Positions 24,487-37,901 of a DNA stretch of 64,000 bases are shown here, piece after piece. Within the stretch, counting starts at the first letter, position 1. Each line of letters opens with the position of its first letter. The notes below the pieces were generated by a model, which saw nothing but the letters and a program-made list of their open reading frames with translations, had not been told where the DNA came from and made no database searches. Where the stretch lies: NCBI RefSeq assembly GCF_964340395.1, contig NC_135549.1, forward strand, positions 19,493,342 to 19,557,341. Reading direction: 5' to 3'. Source of the stretch: Glandiceps talaboti (lineage: Eukaryota; Hemichordata; Enteropneusta; Spengelidae). Made by a program: the position numbers and the translations under genes.

Positions 24487-25267
24487 CTCTTAAATAGCCA
24501 TAAACCCATTACCCATGACTAAATCTGGCGTATACTGGATATGCCGACATGCTTTCAATTGCGTACATGTATAAGACATAATTTTCTGCCACAATAGATG
24601 TACTAGTTTGTGGCAATATTGTAGAAAGAGTGAAGAATACGTACATGAACACTATTGACATTTTGGAATTTTCACCTGATAGATATGCTAACTGAGGTAT
24701 TGATGTACCCATATTAATTATATATACATTTCCAACGTAGCGCCATGTACAATCACATGAATACATCACGAAGTACACCCCACTAGTTGCTATCACCGTT
24801 CACGAGAATTGATAAATGTTTCACTGTACAGCCTTCACAGGATCAGCGTGAAGTTTGAATTAGACGAGATGTCAGGTTTATTATGTTCATCATAACACGA
24901 AACCTATCAAAGCTTGTAGCCAGTCTCGGTTAACAACTTGATCATCTTCATCTCATCAAAACTGCATGCTCATCCTGTAACGGTTGTAATATATTTGAGA
25001 CTTAAGGGTTTGTTGTTAGAGATTAAGTAAGAAGTAAACTAATCGCTGGGTTTTTATTTGGGTACTTGCAGGCAAAATGACAAGTTTGAAAAACAAACTC
25101 AATTGTGGCCTTCTGGACACAAAATGCCAACGCTCATGCAAATTCCATTGTTTTTCAAGTTTATGTTCTGAACGTAATATAGCTAAACACAACTTTGTAC
25201 TCACCACTCGGGTGACCCTATTATTGTTCTGTTTCTCAATACCCGGTCGACAAAAATTTTCAGCTCC
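24487..25267. other. Intergenic, no feature recognised
   Basis: No supported gene or repeat. Confidence 0.55.
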
Positions 25268-25525
25268 GACATCAACCGACATCAAAAAAAAAAAAAAAAA
25301 ATTCGCCCTCCTCTAACTTTTTGCGGAACAGCGCCATCTCTGACAAGAATGATCAAGTATCGACTATTGACGTCATATACAGTCATGGCGGCGGCGGCAA
25401 CGCTTACGGAAGTTATCCAAGTGGGAGGTTTTCATGCCAATTGTGTAGAGAAGCTGGGAAAGGGCCTGTTAAGAGGAATTGTATAAAAAAAGATAGGAGG
25501 AGGAAAAGGAGAGGCAGAGAAACAT
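25268..25525 (+). repeat. Promoter/first-exon-like segment, copy 1 (inverted partner 30708-30989)
   Basis: Shares GACATCAA, TTTTGCGGAACAGCGCC, TCTCTG.CAAGAAT, TGACGTCAT.TACAGTCATG and GCGGCG with the reverse complement of 30708-30989. Downstream blocks (CATGCCAATTGT.TAGA, GGGAA, AAAAGGAGAGGC) also match. ATG GCG GCG at 25385 opens a 33-residue frame (MAAAATLTEVIQVGGFHANC). Within it CAA|GTGGGA could be a donor. It may be a duplicated 5' end of a gene or a repeat end. No product recognised. Confidence 0.5.
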
Positions 25526-26418
25526 GAAGAAGATGATTTTTTAAAACTTTTCTTTTACATTGTAAATCGACCAACCGACACATAGTTGCTAAACGATGAA
25601 AAAGTAATGGTAAAGGCCATACTTACGTGTAAGATAATGCTCCCGTGCGCGTACACGTTCTAACGTGTATCGAAACATCGATCTCTTTAAATCTTTACAA
25701 ACACACATATTATATAGAACAGTGTTTTTATTCAGTTAAACAGATATAGGAGTTCTGTGTTGTAATAGTTTATGACTAAAGGTCATAGCGAACAACGTTA
25801 TTGAATTACTACACATAAATCAAATCAATTTGTATTTTACTTTGCCCAATTGAAATCTGGTCTCACTGTTTTCCTATGGCATGATAAAATCAATACAATT
25901 AAGTATAATTTTGTGAGTTAAGATGGTTTGGCAATAGGCTGTGTGCTTCCACCCGTGGCGACGTAATTACTTTAAAAAAAACATGCTTCTCTCTAGGTTG
26001 CCGACTCTACTACCTTCAAGACATTGCGTATTTTCCAAATAATTATTTTCTCGCGGTGTAATTTTTACTACCGTTACCTACATGCCCAGCTATTTTGTCT
26101 TTTCATGTGGCAAGGACGGAGGGGTATAAGTAGTGCATACGGGAGTATAAACCCTACTCGTTATGATTTAGGTATGATGTATATGCAAGGTGCTGAAACA
26201 CCGGATATGCACTATAGGAAGTATATGGCTCAAATGACGCAAGTTTAGAACGGTAAAGGGGTATACGGTACACCATTTGATTGTTGCCGACCAACTCAAG
26301 ACAAACATTGTTTCCAGCGTATGAGCTAAAAAAATAATTGTTGTACTGCAAGTGCAGAAAGTAGCTACAAATTTCAAATTCCCAGGTGTATGTGTTTCTG
26401 GCGCCGCCACGGCGGCAA
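25526..26418. other. Intergenic, no feature recognised
   Basis: No supported gene. Short frames near 26024-26410 match nothing. Confidence 0.55.
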
Positions 26419-26516
26419 TAGTCTAGTTCCTGACGACCGTGTTCCGATTTTACTCTACGTAATGTCTGAAGATAACGTAGTGTAAAATCAGGACACGGTA
26501 GTCAGGAACTAGACTA
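26419..26516. repeat. 98-bp near-perfect hairpin (fold-back)
   Basis: Arms of about 43 bp starting TAGTCTAGTTCCTGAC, with four to five mismatches, around a 10-12 base loop (ATGTCTGAAGA region). The outer TAGTCTAGTTCCT is the same as the end of the 19082-19461 element, so this may be a minimal relative. Confidence 0.8.
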
Positions 26517-29484
26517 CGCTTTTACAGATTCTTGTCAAAGGTTTCTACAAACTGTTGGCAAATGCCGAAACAAACTGAAACACTACCAGCAAATTGCTAA
26601 GAATACTGACCTGACTTAGTACCTTGAATGAATTCTGTAATATTTCATAATGATAAACATTTTTTAAAAGGTATGGCATATGCAGAAATACACTTTGAGG
26701 ATTTTTCTAGATGTTAGTTTTCTGAATTCAAATTTCAATTGTGATCAGGAAAAGGTATTTTTATCACCTTGACATGTTAAAATAACACAAGATAGCACTC
26801 TTTTAGTCCTTAAATTTTGAAAAATGTTTAGGGACGGGAGGGGAAATCCAATATTAAAAATAAAAAAGTTACAAGACCGACACGACGTTTCGAACGTCAA
26901 ATTTAAGGCATACATTTTTACTTGGCAAAAAACCCCCCAAAAAAACCCAAATTGCTTGTCATGGTGGTTGAAAGAAAGAAGAAATTGTTGTTGAGTTCCA
27001 ATCCTCCAGGTCCTCTTCCGAAATCAAAACGGTTTACCCCTAAGCTAGTATATATGCCTCACGCGCTGAGGAACCACCTGCGACCCTGACTATAAACCAG
27101 AACAGAAGATAATAGACTTCAGTTGTTGTAGCACTAGCATACATGAGAGATAGACAGACTCGTGTAATTGCCGATTGAAAGTTAGATACACATTCGTGCT
27201 TTCGATGTTACAATTTGATCTTAAAACCCGGGAGAAAAAAACCTACGTCATATGTCATTTTTAGCCTTTCGGCTTAATCATAGAAATCTGTACTTTATGG
27301 TATAAAAAAAGATGAATAGGGGTCTAGACACATACTAGATTGAATGTCGCCGATGTGATATACATTCCAACACAACTCTGTATGTTCCCATTCAGCCATT
27401 CTTATGCCTGCGTAGCTATAGGCTGAACACTGGAGGAGGCATATCCTTTAATTTCTTACTTTCCGTTTCATTAATGACAGACTTGTATCGTTCAATTCAA
27501 AATGATCCCCTATGTCATCGCAGACCAGCGTCAGCATACTTTCAAACTACATGCAACCACGTCTGTTTAAATATGTATAGTAGTATTAGTACGCATGCAG
27601 TACTGAGATATATGCCTCTGGTGAATAAATCTGCTACTGTAACTAATGCATTCCATGGATGTAAAAACTCCTGTGTAGTCTGTACTTACGTTGCATCTTA
27701 GCTAATAATACCCCAGGTAAAGAAGATAAATATCCATCAAAAATACTAGCCTTGATCACCTTGATGAGCAGTACTGCGTAAATACAGACCTTGGCCTAAT
27801 ATCACTCCCTCGTTCCATTTAACTTTTACGACCAACCATGGCTTCATTATATATTTTAATCATTGATGTCTGCAGCTTATCTTTAGCAGCTACTTAATCG
27901 TAGCTACACCGTATACACGAAGGCGGGTGTACACCCACCGATTCTCATTAAAAGGGACACAAACAGAGTTTATAAGTTTTTTGGTGCGTAAATAATGTTT
28001 GTTTCCTGTAATTTTATTCTACTAACGAAGCACATTTAGCCACCACTTGCAATTGACTGAACTCAAACATGGTATTAAGATAAAAAAAATTTAACGATCC
28101 AAAGATGTATTTTATTATAAGTACGTATGCAATTAACTATTTTAACAATGCCAGAATGCACTTATAATGTCATAGAAGACAAGCAATGACATGAACATTA
28201 TAATAAAATTGGGAGAAAAGTTTACAAACTCAGCCTGAGCTTGTGCCGCTTTAATTACTCGCCAGTTGTAATAATGATTTCAACTTATTTGTTACCGACG
28301 CACTTAACAGCTGAGAGTTAGGATGACAAATTTTTTAGAATTTGTGTACAATTTGGACATGTTTCATCTTAATTTTAGACCGGAAGTTTCAATGATAATA
28401 TGTATTCAACACGTGATTCTAAAATGACTAGATAACAAAACCCCACGAAATATTTTTAAGTTGAATCTTTTGAGTAGGTCCCGGATGAATGATACACGGA
28501 AAGACTTGTCAGCTGTATTACCTTGGCTTCGTGTTCAGCGATGTAAGTCTGTAAGTTAATGTGACTATATACAAAACGATTGCCATCATTGAGTGAAGTC
28601 CCTATATAGCTAATTGGGGGATATTCCCAGATTACGGTCTCTTGTAAAGCATCGTTTCACTTTCAAACAGTGCCGAACACAGGAAACCACTCGAGTCGCC
28701 CCTTTCTTTGTCGCTGATAACCACTGTTAATGCACCAGGAAGCTGTGCAAATGACAGTCACATCACTTGACTGGAACATTAAGATAAGATTGAACTGTAC
28801 AGTTTGTCAAATCTTCATTTTTTGGGGGGAATATTACAATATCAGTCTTATTTATATGTTATCACCTAGTAGCACTTAAAGAATGCTGTATATCAAGGTT
28901 ATCAAGGAACACCTTTCCGTACAGAAGTATATGTAGACTGTATGTAGCTAACGTTATCTGAAACACATGTAATTTATAAGTTGTTAATATTGAAAGAAGT
29001 GTACCATTTACAATGTGTTGTGGGTTTTTTTGTTCAATAGTGGAGACACTGCATGCGTGCTTTTCGGAACGAAAAGTCAAATACATTTCCTTTTGATGTC
29101 TACTGGCTGTCTATTCAGTTGTCGCTAAGTCGCCGTCTGTTTTTTTCCCGCTGTCTTCATTTACTTACTAATAATGTTCTTTCCTGTTAGAGAATATCTT
29201 TTCAAAGTTGTGGCTTGTTCTTCTAAATGTCGGTTTAGAATTAATAATAGGGGTTTTGAAAGACAGTTGTCTAGCAGTACGTAGTCCGTAAGATACGACG
29301 TGTAGTGCCGTGCCCATCAGCCATCACACCGAGAAGAGGAGACTGAATAGGGCTGAACCACACGACGCATTTTAGGGTGATCCTATTTTTTTAATATTTC
29401 TCATTACTTTCACATAGCAACAATGGATCGGTTGGTCTATCAACAAAAAATGGAAAACACAAAAAAATCATCTGCTTCATTTTT
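26517..29484. other. Intergenic, no feature recognised
   Basis: About 3 kb of AT-rich sequence. I see no supported gene, RNA or repeat. Confidence 0.55.
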
Positions 29485-29533
29485 TAGTCCCCGCGGACGA
29501 AGTCCGGAACGGGGACTTATGGATTGGGTTCCG

Positions 29534-29588
29534 TCTGTCCGTGCGTCCGTCCGTCCGTCCGTGCGTGCGTGCGTCCGTCCGTCCGTCC
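29534..29588. repeat. (GTCC/GTGC)n short tandem run
   Basis: Imperfect tetranucleotide run inside the 29485-30685 element. Confidence 0.9.
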
Positions 29589-29599
29589 ACAGCCGTTTC

Positions 29600-30530
29600 T
29601 TGGAGATGCCTGGACCGATTTTTTTCAAACTTGGTACAGGGGCAACATGCTATGGCATACATATGCACGTCAATTTGTTTTATGATACGATCCAATATGG
29701 CCGCCTAGCAACCATTTTGTTTGCGAATTTTCCCTGTCAAAAGCCATAACTCAGACATGCTGTAACAGTTCTCATTCAAAGTTGGTATTAGGACAGTGTT
29801 CTATGACATACATGTGCATATCCATTTTCATTGTGATACGATCCAATATGGCTGCCTGATAGCCATTTTGTTTGCGAATTTTCATGTCCAAAGTCATAAC
29901 TCAGACATGCTTGAACAGATCTCATTCAAAGTTGGTATTAGGACAGTGTTCTATGACATACATGTGCATATCCATTTTCGTCATGATACGATCCAATATG
30001 GCTGCCTGGCAGCCATTTTGTTTGTGAATTTTCCATTTCCAAAGCTATAACGCAGACATGCTTAAACAGATCTCATTCAAAGTTGGTATTAGCACAGTGT
30101 TCTATGACATACATGTGCATATCCATTTTCGTCGTGATACGATCCAATGTGGCTGCCTGGCAGCCATTTTGTTTGCGAATTTTCATGTCCAAAGCCATAA
30201 CTCAGACATGCTTAAATAGATCTCATTCAAAGTTGGTATTAGGACAGTGTTCTATGACATACATGTGCATATCCATTTTCGTCGTGATACGATCCAATAT
30301 GGCTGCCTGGCAGCCATTTTGTTTGTGAATTTTCCATGTCCAAAGCCATAACTAAGACATGCTTGAACAGATCTTATTCAAAGTTGGTATTAGGACAGCG
30401 TTCTATGACATACATGTGTATATCCATTTTCGTCGTGATACGATCCAATATGGCTGCCTGGCAGCCATTTTGTTTGTGAATTTTCCATGTCCAAAGCCAT
30501 AACTCAGACTCCATTTTCATCGTGATATGA
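29600..30530 (+). repeat. Tandem array, unit about 150 bp, five to six copies
   Basis: CAAAGTTGGTATTAG recurs at 29777, 29927, 30078, 30228 and 30379, spacings 150-151. Each unit also carries GATACGATCCAATATGGC and CATAACTCAGACATGC. The first unit is diverged and the last is truncated near 30510. The regular 150-bp spacing is close to nucleosome-core length, perhaps by chance. Confidence 0.95.
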
Positions 30531-30707
30531 TCCCCCATACCCAACCAATCCTTTATTGTTGGAGGCATATTCAATGTCCAACAAGCACACACAACATATC
30601 TAAGTCTGTTTGTTTTAGGTTCACAAATGTTGTTGCGTGATCAGAGTAGTGATAATTCCTTAAAACCCAATTATAGCGGGGACTATGTCATTCTCAATGA
30701 CTTGTCT

Positions 30708-30989
30708 TTACCGGGCCTCTCCTTTCCCTCCTCTCTGTCTTCCTTTTTATTGGATTCCTGGTAACAAGCCCCTTCCCGGCTTATCTATACAATTGGCATG
30801 TTCTCGCCCCCCCCCCTACTTGAATAAACGTCCGTCATGAAAGAAATTCTCTGTTCGTGAACAATTGCCGTCATCGCCGCCATGACTGTAGATGACGTCG
30901 ACAGTCCAGACACTTGCTTATTCTTGCCAGAGAGGGCGCTGTTCCGCAAAATATTAAGGACGGCAAAAATAAATTTAAAAATTGATGTC
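30708..30989 (-). repeat. Promoter/first-exon-like segment, copy 2 (inverted partner 25268-25525)
   Basis: Read on the minus strand it carries GCGGAACAGCGCCCTCTCTG, TGACGTCATCTACAGTCATG and GGCGGC, with ATG at 30883 in the same place as copy 1. It has about 30 extra bases before TTCAA|GTAGGG, where copy 1 has CAA|GTGGGA. The open frame ends after about 30 codons. It lies about 20 bases from the 29485-30685 element. Confidence 0.5.
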
Positions 30990-33395
<2,406 letters not shown>

Positions 33396-33775
33396 TATAT
33401 ACACTATACTCTTTCATCAGTAAATATATGCAATAACTTGGATATGAGGATATGAATCAATAAATGGTGTCTTTTGGGGAAAAAAACCTACAACGAAGTG
33501 AATGAAGATGTTTCAACCATTCTCTTGTATTGTCTATTTCAACTTGATCTTTAAAAATGATACCATTCACTGATAACAGAACCTTGACCGCCCCCCCCCC
33601 GCTAATTAAACAATAAAGCATGAATAAGACCAGACTTGATACCTGTGGTATATTATTTACTGGAAGATATATTTTCAATAAAACACGTATTGTGCTGACG
33701 GTGCGCATGCAATTGGATTTGTTATAATGATGAGAATAATATCGACTTTAACAATTCAATTTAGTAGTTGAACAG

Positions 33776-33876
33776 TAGCAATTTACCGCAAAGGGCTCCA
33801 TGGTAAACTGGTGTGCTTATCCCCCGCTGCCATCCGATGGCGCCGGAAAAGCTCACGGTTGAAAGAAAATGTTAAA
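33776..33876 (+). other. Possible orphan exon with strong donor
   Basis: An open stretch reading AIYRKGLHGKLVCLSPAAIR then WRRKSSRLKENVK meets a near-consensus donor AAAG|GTGAGC at 33877. GAACAG just before it could be an acceptor, but the pyrimidine tract is poor. No family recognised and no partner exon found. Confidence 0.15.
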
Positions 33877-36435
33877 GGTGAGCATCCTTCAGCATGTCGT
33901 GATTTTTGTTTATCTATACATATTTCTGACAAAAGGCGCCACATCTTATCAGTAAAAGACAAATCTGCGACCTATACATTTTGTGTATGCTTATTTTGCA
34001 ATTGGTAAAGCAAAAAGCAACAAATTAAACGACAAAAAGTAGACATATATATCTAAACTTATTCGTTTGTTCAGTTTCAAATATATTGGAATACTAAACA
34101 CAGACTTTATCAGGCACGATGTTACTGACACAACCACCATTGAAGTTAACGAAGAAACTATGCATGCCTTTCTTCCTCCTTTCCGCACCCTCACCCTCAT
34201 CATCCCTCATCTCATCCACCTCCTTTTCCGCCCCTCCACCTTCTCCTCATCTTTCTTTTCCTCTCCTCCACCACCTCCCCACCCGCTCGTCCACCACCAC
34301 CACCACCTCTCTCTCTCTCCCCCTCCCCTCCTTGTTCGCTTCCACCACCTTCTTTAAACATCGGAGTATAAGCATCACTACTATCTCGGCGTTAGCTGAT
34401 CATGACAATATTGATGCAAATCGTCTATAAAATAAGAAAGACACCATTGATGGGTTATAAGCTGTACATGACGTTCACAGTATAATACGGGTTTAAATAA
34501 CCAATGTATCTCAATTACGATAAGGGCACACCAGATATTACGGTCAACGTTTCGTTCCGCTCCTGCTTATGAATCAGCTTCGCGAATTGATAGAACTTGT
34601 CATGTCGTTAGATATGACCTTTATGGATTCATTCGGAGAGGAATTCCAAAAAACTAAACCTAATAGAAATGCAAGAACTGTAATGACTCGAAGAAGAGTT
34701 CCAAGGTTTCAATAAGTAGATTCCGACAAAAGAACAAATCACAAGATGCAGAAACTATAAACAGGCATTATTCATATCTCTCTCCCTGACAGGAAAGTCT
34801 AAGCCTCAGGAATTACTGGATAGATAGAGTCACAGCGGGTACAACAAGCACTGGAGGAATGAGAAAGAGCACCCACAAAAGTTGTCACAGGTTTAATTCT
34901 GAACTGGTCCGATAGAATCAAATTCAGTACCCTGTTTAATACAGCCAAACGCCATTTTAGGAAGAGAATGCTAACGCTACAGCAATAGGGTACATACTTT
35001 GAAAATACTGACAAATTATACTACTCACAACACAAGGTCCGACCTTAACTAATTAACATTTCTTTGTCATGTGCTGATGAAGAGCGGACTTGAAAATACA
35101 GATGAAAGTGGCCGATGTTCACATTTAAGAAATGCATTCTTTCACATACATACATTTCAAGTCTAGATATTCTGCTTGCAAGCAATTTCGGAGAGGTCAG
35201 GGTTTCTGGATAATTCCACATGCAGATCTCCCACGCGCGCGCCATACTGTAAACCAGTTGTCGGCTGGGCATCTACCTGATTACAGAGTGTCCATAACTC
35301 TTTGTGTAGCCACTTTTATAATAGCATATCTAGGCATATTAGTTGCCAAATCCAATTGGTTACATTACCAGAGGCTTGCATATTAGGACACAATTTCTTT
35401 AAAAGCGTGATCATTTTGTCGGTGAAAAATATTTCGCATTGTCTGACAGTCATATGCGTACAGTGGAAGTTATAATCGCGTTCAGGTTCAATAATGTTTG
35501 AAAACATCAAATTTCAAGTAACATAAAAAACTTAGATAACTCATATGTGTAAATAATAAACCACACTGGCTGGGCGCAACCAGATATATACTATATACGT
35601 TAACTTGTGCTGGGTTGTTTGAGCTTCGCACACCACTGTTGATGGGATAGTTTATAGATCTGTTTGCATTCATCACCCATCACAGTTTATTACACTAACT
35701 GCAACTGGACAAAGGTTACTTACCTCAGTTTGTATTGATATTTATTGTTTGAATGTGGCCTTTATTTAAAATGTTTGATCATTAAAAATAAACGAAATTG
35801 TAATGTTTCCTGTAAAGAGTTTCAGTAAACGGTGAATAATCAGAAGACGCCACGCCATCATTCTATATGCTTCCCAAAAATCACAAATGATTCTACATCA
35901 CATGCTAGCTTCCCGTGCCTTGTGATGAAAGAGAATATCTCCCATCAGGCAGGAGCGATGTTTTTTTTCTTTCATTTTGCAATATTGAATACATTTCCCC
36001 TCGAGTAAGCCAATACGATTGACCAGAGTAACTGTTTCCCCTGCGTCTGATAGGATTAACCCAGATAAACAATCATGTTGTCGAGAAAACGAGGTTTTTC
36101 ATTTTCAGTGCTCAAAGCCATTACATAAAGATACCGCATGGATGTTTTTCTACGGTTGGTCACCGTGCAGTGAAGGAAATATTCGTATGACATGAAAAAA
36201 ATTATGTATAGACATATCTAAAAGAGGCAAACCAGTCTATGTAATAATGAACGGTGCAATTAATATACCTGTCGCCAAAAATGATTTTTCTACTTCTCCT
36301 TAAAATCATAGGTATAAGCAATCATGTATAAAACGAGTTACTTTATCTCAAATGGAGTTTACACAAACGTAGTCATACATTCATACATGTATATTAGTAC
36401 AATGCTACATTTTATGTTATTTTCCTTTATCTTAC
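33877..36435. other. Intergenic or intronic, no exon recognised
   Basis: Includes a pyrimidine-rich stretch about 34165-34350 (CCTCCACC-type). If the first exon proposed at 36436-36526 is real, this region should hold its downstream minus-strand exons; I could not identify any. Confidence 0.4.
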
Positions 36436-36526
36436 CATGACTTGCAATGATTTCTTTGTAGTTAGATAAACCATCTATTACATTAAAAACTGGTTTTAAG
36501 TCCTCAAGGCAGCCAAGAGGAAACAT
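36436..36526 (-). CDS. Candidate first coding exon of an unidentified minus-strand gene
   Basis: On the minus strand an ATG at 36526 opens MFPLGCLEDLKPVFNVIDGL then SNYKEIIASH, ending CATG|GTAAGA, a near-consensus donor. The 30-codon reading looks protein-like, and upstream lies a CACTTCCGG element. I recognise no family. The exon is short and could be coincidental. Confidence 0.3.
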
Positions 36527-36625
36527 GACAGGAACGCAAGACTCAATCTTGCAGAACAAATGACCCTAAAACCGGAAGTGCAATATTCGAACACGTCATT
36601 CTTACAATTTGCATATGGTGCATTG
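36527..36625 (-). promoter_or_regulatory. Candidate ETS-type housekeeping promoter
   Basis: Minus-strand order: CCCACAATGCACC, ATATGCAAAT (octamer-like), TGACGTG (CRE/bZIP-like), CACTTCCGG (ETS/GABP core) within about 80 bases upstream of the candidate ATG. Such clusters mark TATA-less promoters, but individual motifs are common. Confidence 0.3.
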
Positions 36626-37004
36626 TGGGAACGTTCCCTTAGTGTCGTCTGCTTTCCCAAACAATTAAGAACGCCACAGAATACATGTTTGGTTTTTGTT
36701 GTTGCTGGGTTGTTGAAGCAGTGATGTGAGAATGTAAGAAGACAGGGGACACTAGAGGACCGTATTCATGGCGTCATATTGCAACAAAGTCCACCATTCA
36801 ATCACGACTACAACTGCAAGCAACCAATACAAGAATGTTTTCAATTCTAAAAAAAATACTTTCATATTTGTACTTTCATTATTTATGTAGCAAAGGCCAT
36901 ATTGTACACAGTTCCATTGAGATGAAATGTAACAGTATCATATAGTTACGACGTGACAATTTGGCTATTGAGCAATATATATAATAATAAGGGACATGCA
37001 ATAT

Positions 37005-37896
37005 CAGGGGTCGAAATAATGAAAAAATTTCGCTTGTCCACTGGGCAAGTAGAAAACAAAAAGTACTTGCCCAAATCAAAAGTGCTTGCCCATTCCAAAT
37101 AGTGGGGTATTTTTTTGTGGCTTACAAATGCACTGTTGTGATAGATTGGTCTTTCTTTTGTTTATTATCAAAAAATGTCTCTTTGAAAATTTCTGTGGGT
37201 ACTGAAAAGTTCTCTCCACAATAAAGTGTTTTTTTTTTTAAAAACAGGAGTCCGAGATAATATGGCCTAATTAATATTCATACTATATAGCATAAGAAAA
37301 TTTTTTGTTCACCTGTAAAAAGTAGTTGTTAAAATAATCACAAGTTTTTCAGCACTTTCATAAGCTATCAATATAAAAAAAATGAACATTTATTTCAACA
37401 CATAAAAACCCTTTCTAAGTATTTCCTTTTGCACCATGTCAATATATTTTCTTTCCTTCCTCATCCACACCGACTATTTTTCTCCCACAAACATTGCAGT
37501 TGATTCAAACACCCAAAACCTGAAAAATCATGCTGTAATTTACTATTGTTGAACAATATTCAATGAGTCACTGGTCATTCCAGGTATGTTTTCTTGATTA
37601 GAGTAAACAAAGTATGTCAAGGACAGCTGGTCCAGATTGTTTTGAAAAGTGGTCAGTCAAGAAAGACGTCTTCTCAATATTGTTACAATGTTATGATTCT
37701 ACAGACTTGTTGGCACCTTGGTTGTACAATGTATCCAAAGTCTGATAAGTACAGCATGAACACAGGCAAAAAACATCCCTGATCAATAATCATATTCTCC
37801 TTGCCCCTTGGGACAAGTACTACTTTTCAAAACAACTTGCCCAAGCCTTCAAATCACTTGCCTGGGGCAAGTAAAAGGCCATTATTTCGAGCCCTG
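37005..37896. mobile_element. 892-bp non-autonomous hAT-like element
   Basis: Ends CAGGGGTCGAAATAATG (left) and CAGGGCTCGAAATAATG (right, reverse complement). Subterminal CTTGCCCA/GGGCAAGT motifs repeat at both ends. AATAT flanks both sides (37000-37004 and 37897-37901), a possible 5-bp target duplication. CAGGG ends suit hAT, whose usual duplication is 8 bp. Internal frames are short and show no transposase. Confidence 0.7.
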
Positions 37897-37901
37897 AATA
37901 T

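Larger units (their letters stand above)
29485..30685. mobile_element. 1.2-kb TIR-bounded element with internal 150-bp tandem repeats
   Basis: Begins TAGTCCCCGC and ends GCGGGGACTA, the exact inverse. A G/C-rich hairpin (GTCCCCGCGGACGAAGTCCG) and a (GTCC)n run lead into tandem units. The family resembles dispersed repeats of the 'GTCCGTCCGTCC...TTGGAGATGCCTGGACCGA' type found in many marine invertebrate genomes. No transposase frame survives. Confidence 0.75.

Noticed and set aside
29534-30530. Regularly spaced repeats considered as a CRISPR array
   Set aside because: Units are contiguous tandem copies without unique spacers, in an animal genome.
29423-30592. Apparent 80-110 residue frames across the 150-bp tandem array
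   Set aside because: Unit length 150 is divisible by three, so frames stay open by repetition; no protein-like conservation between units.
35045-35386. Overlapping frames on both strands near a GCGCGCGC patch
   Set aside because: No similarity recognised and no consistent splice context on either strand.
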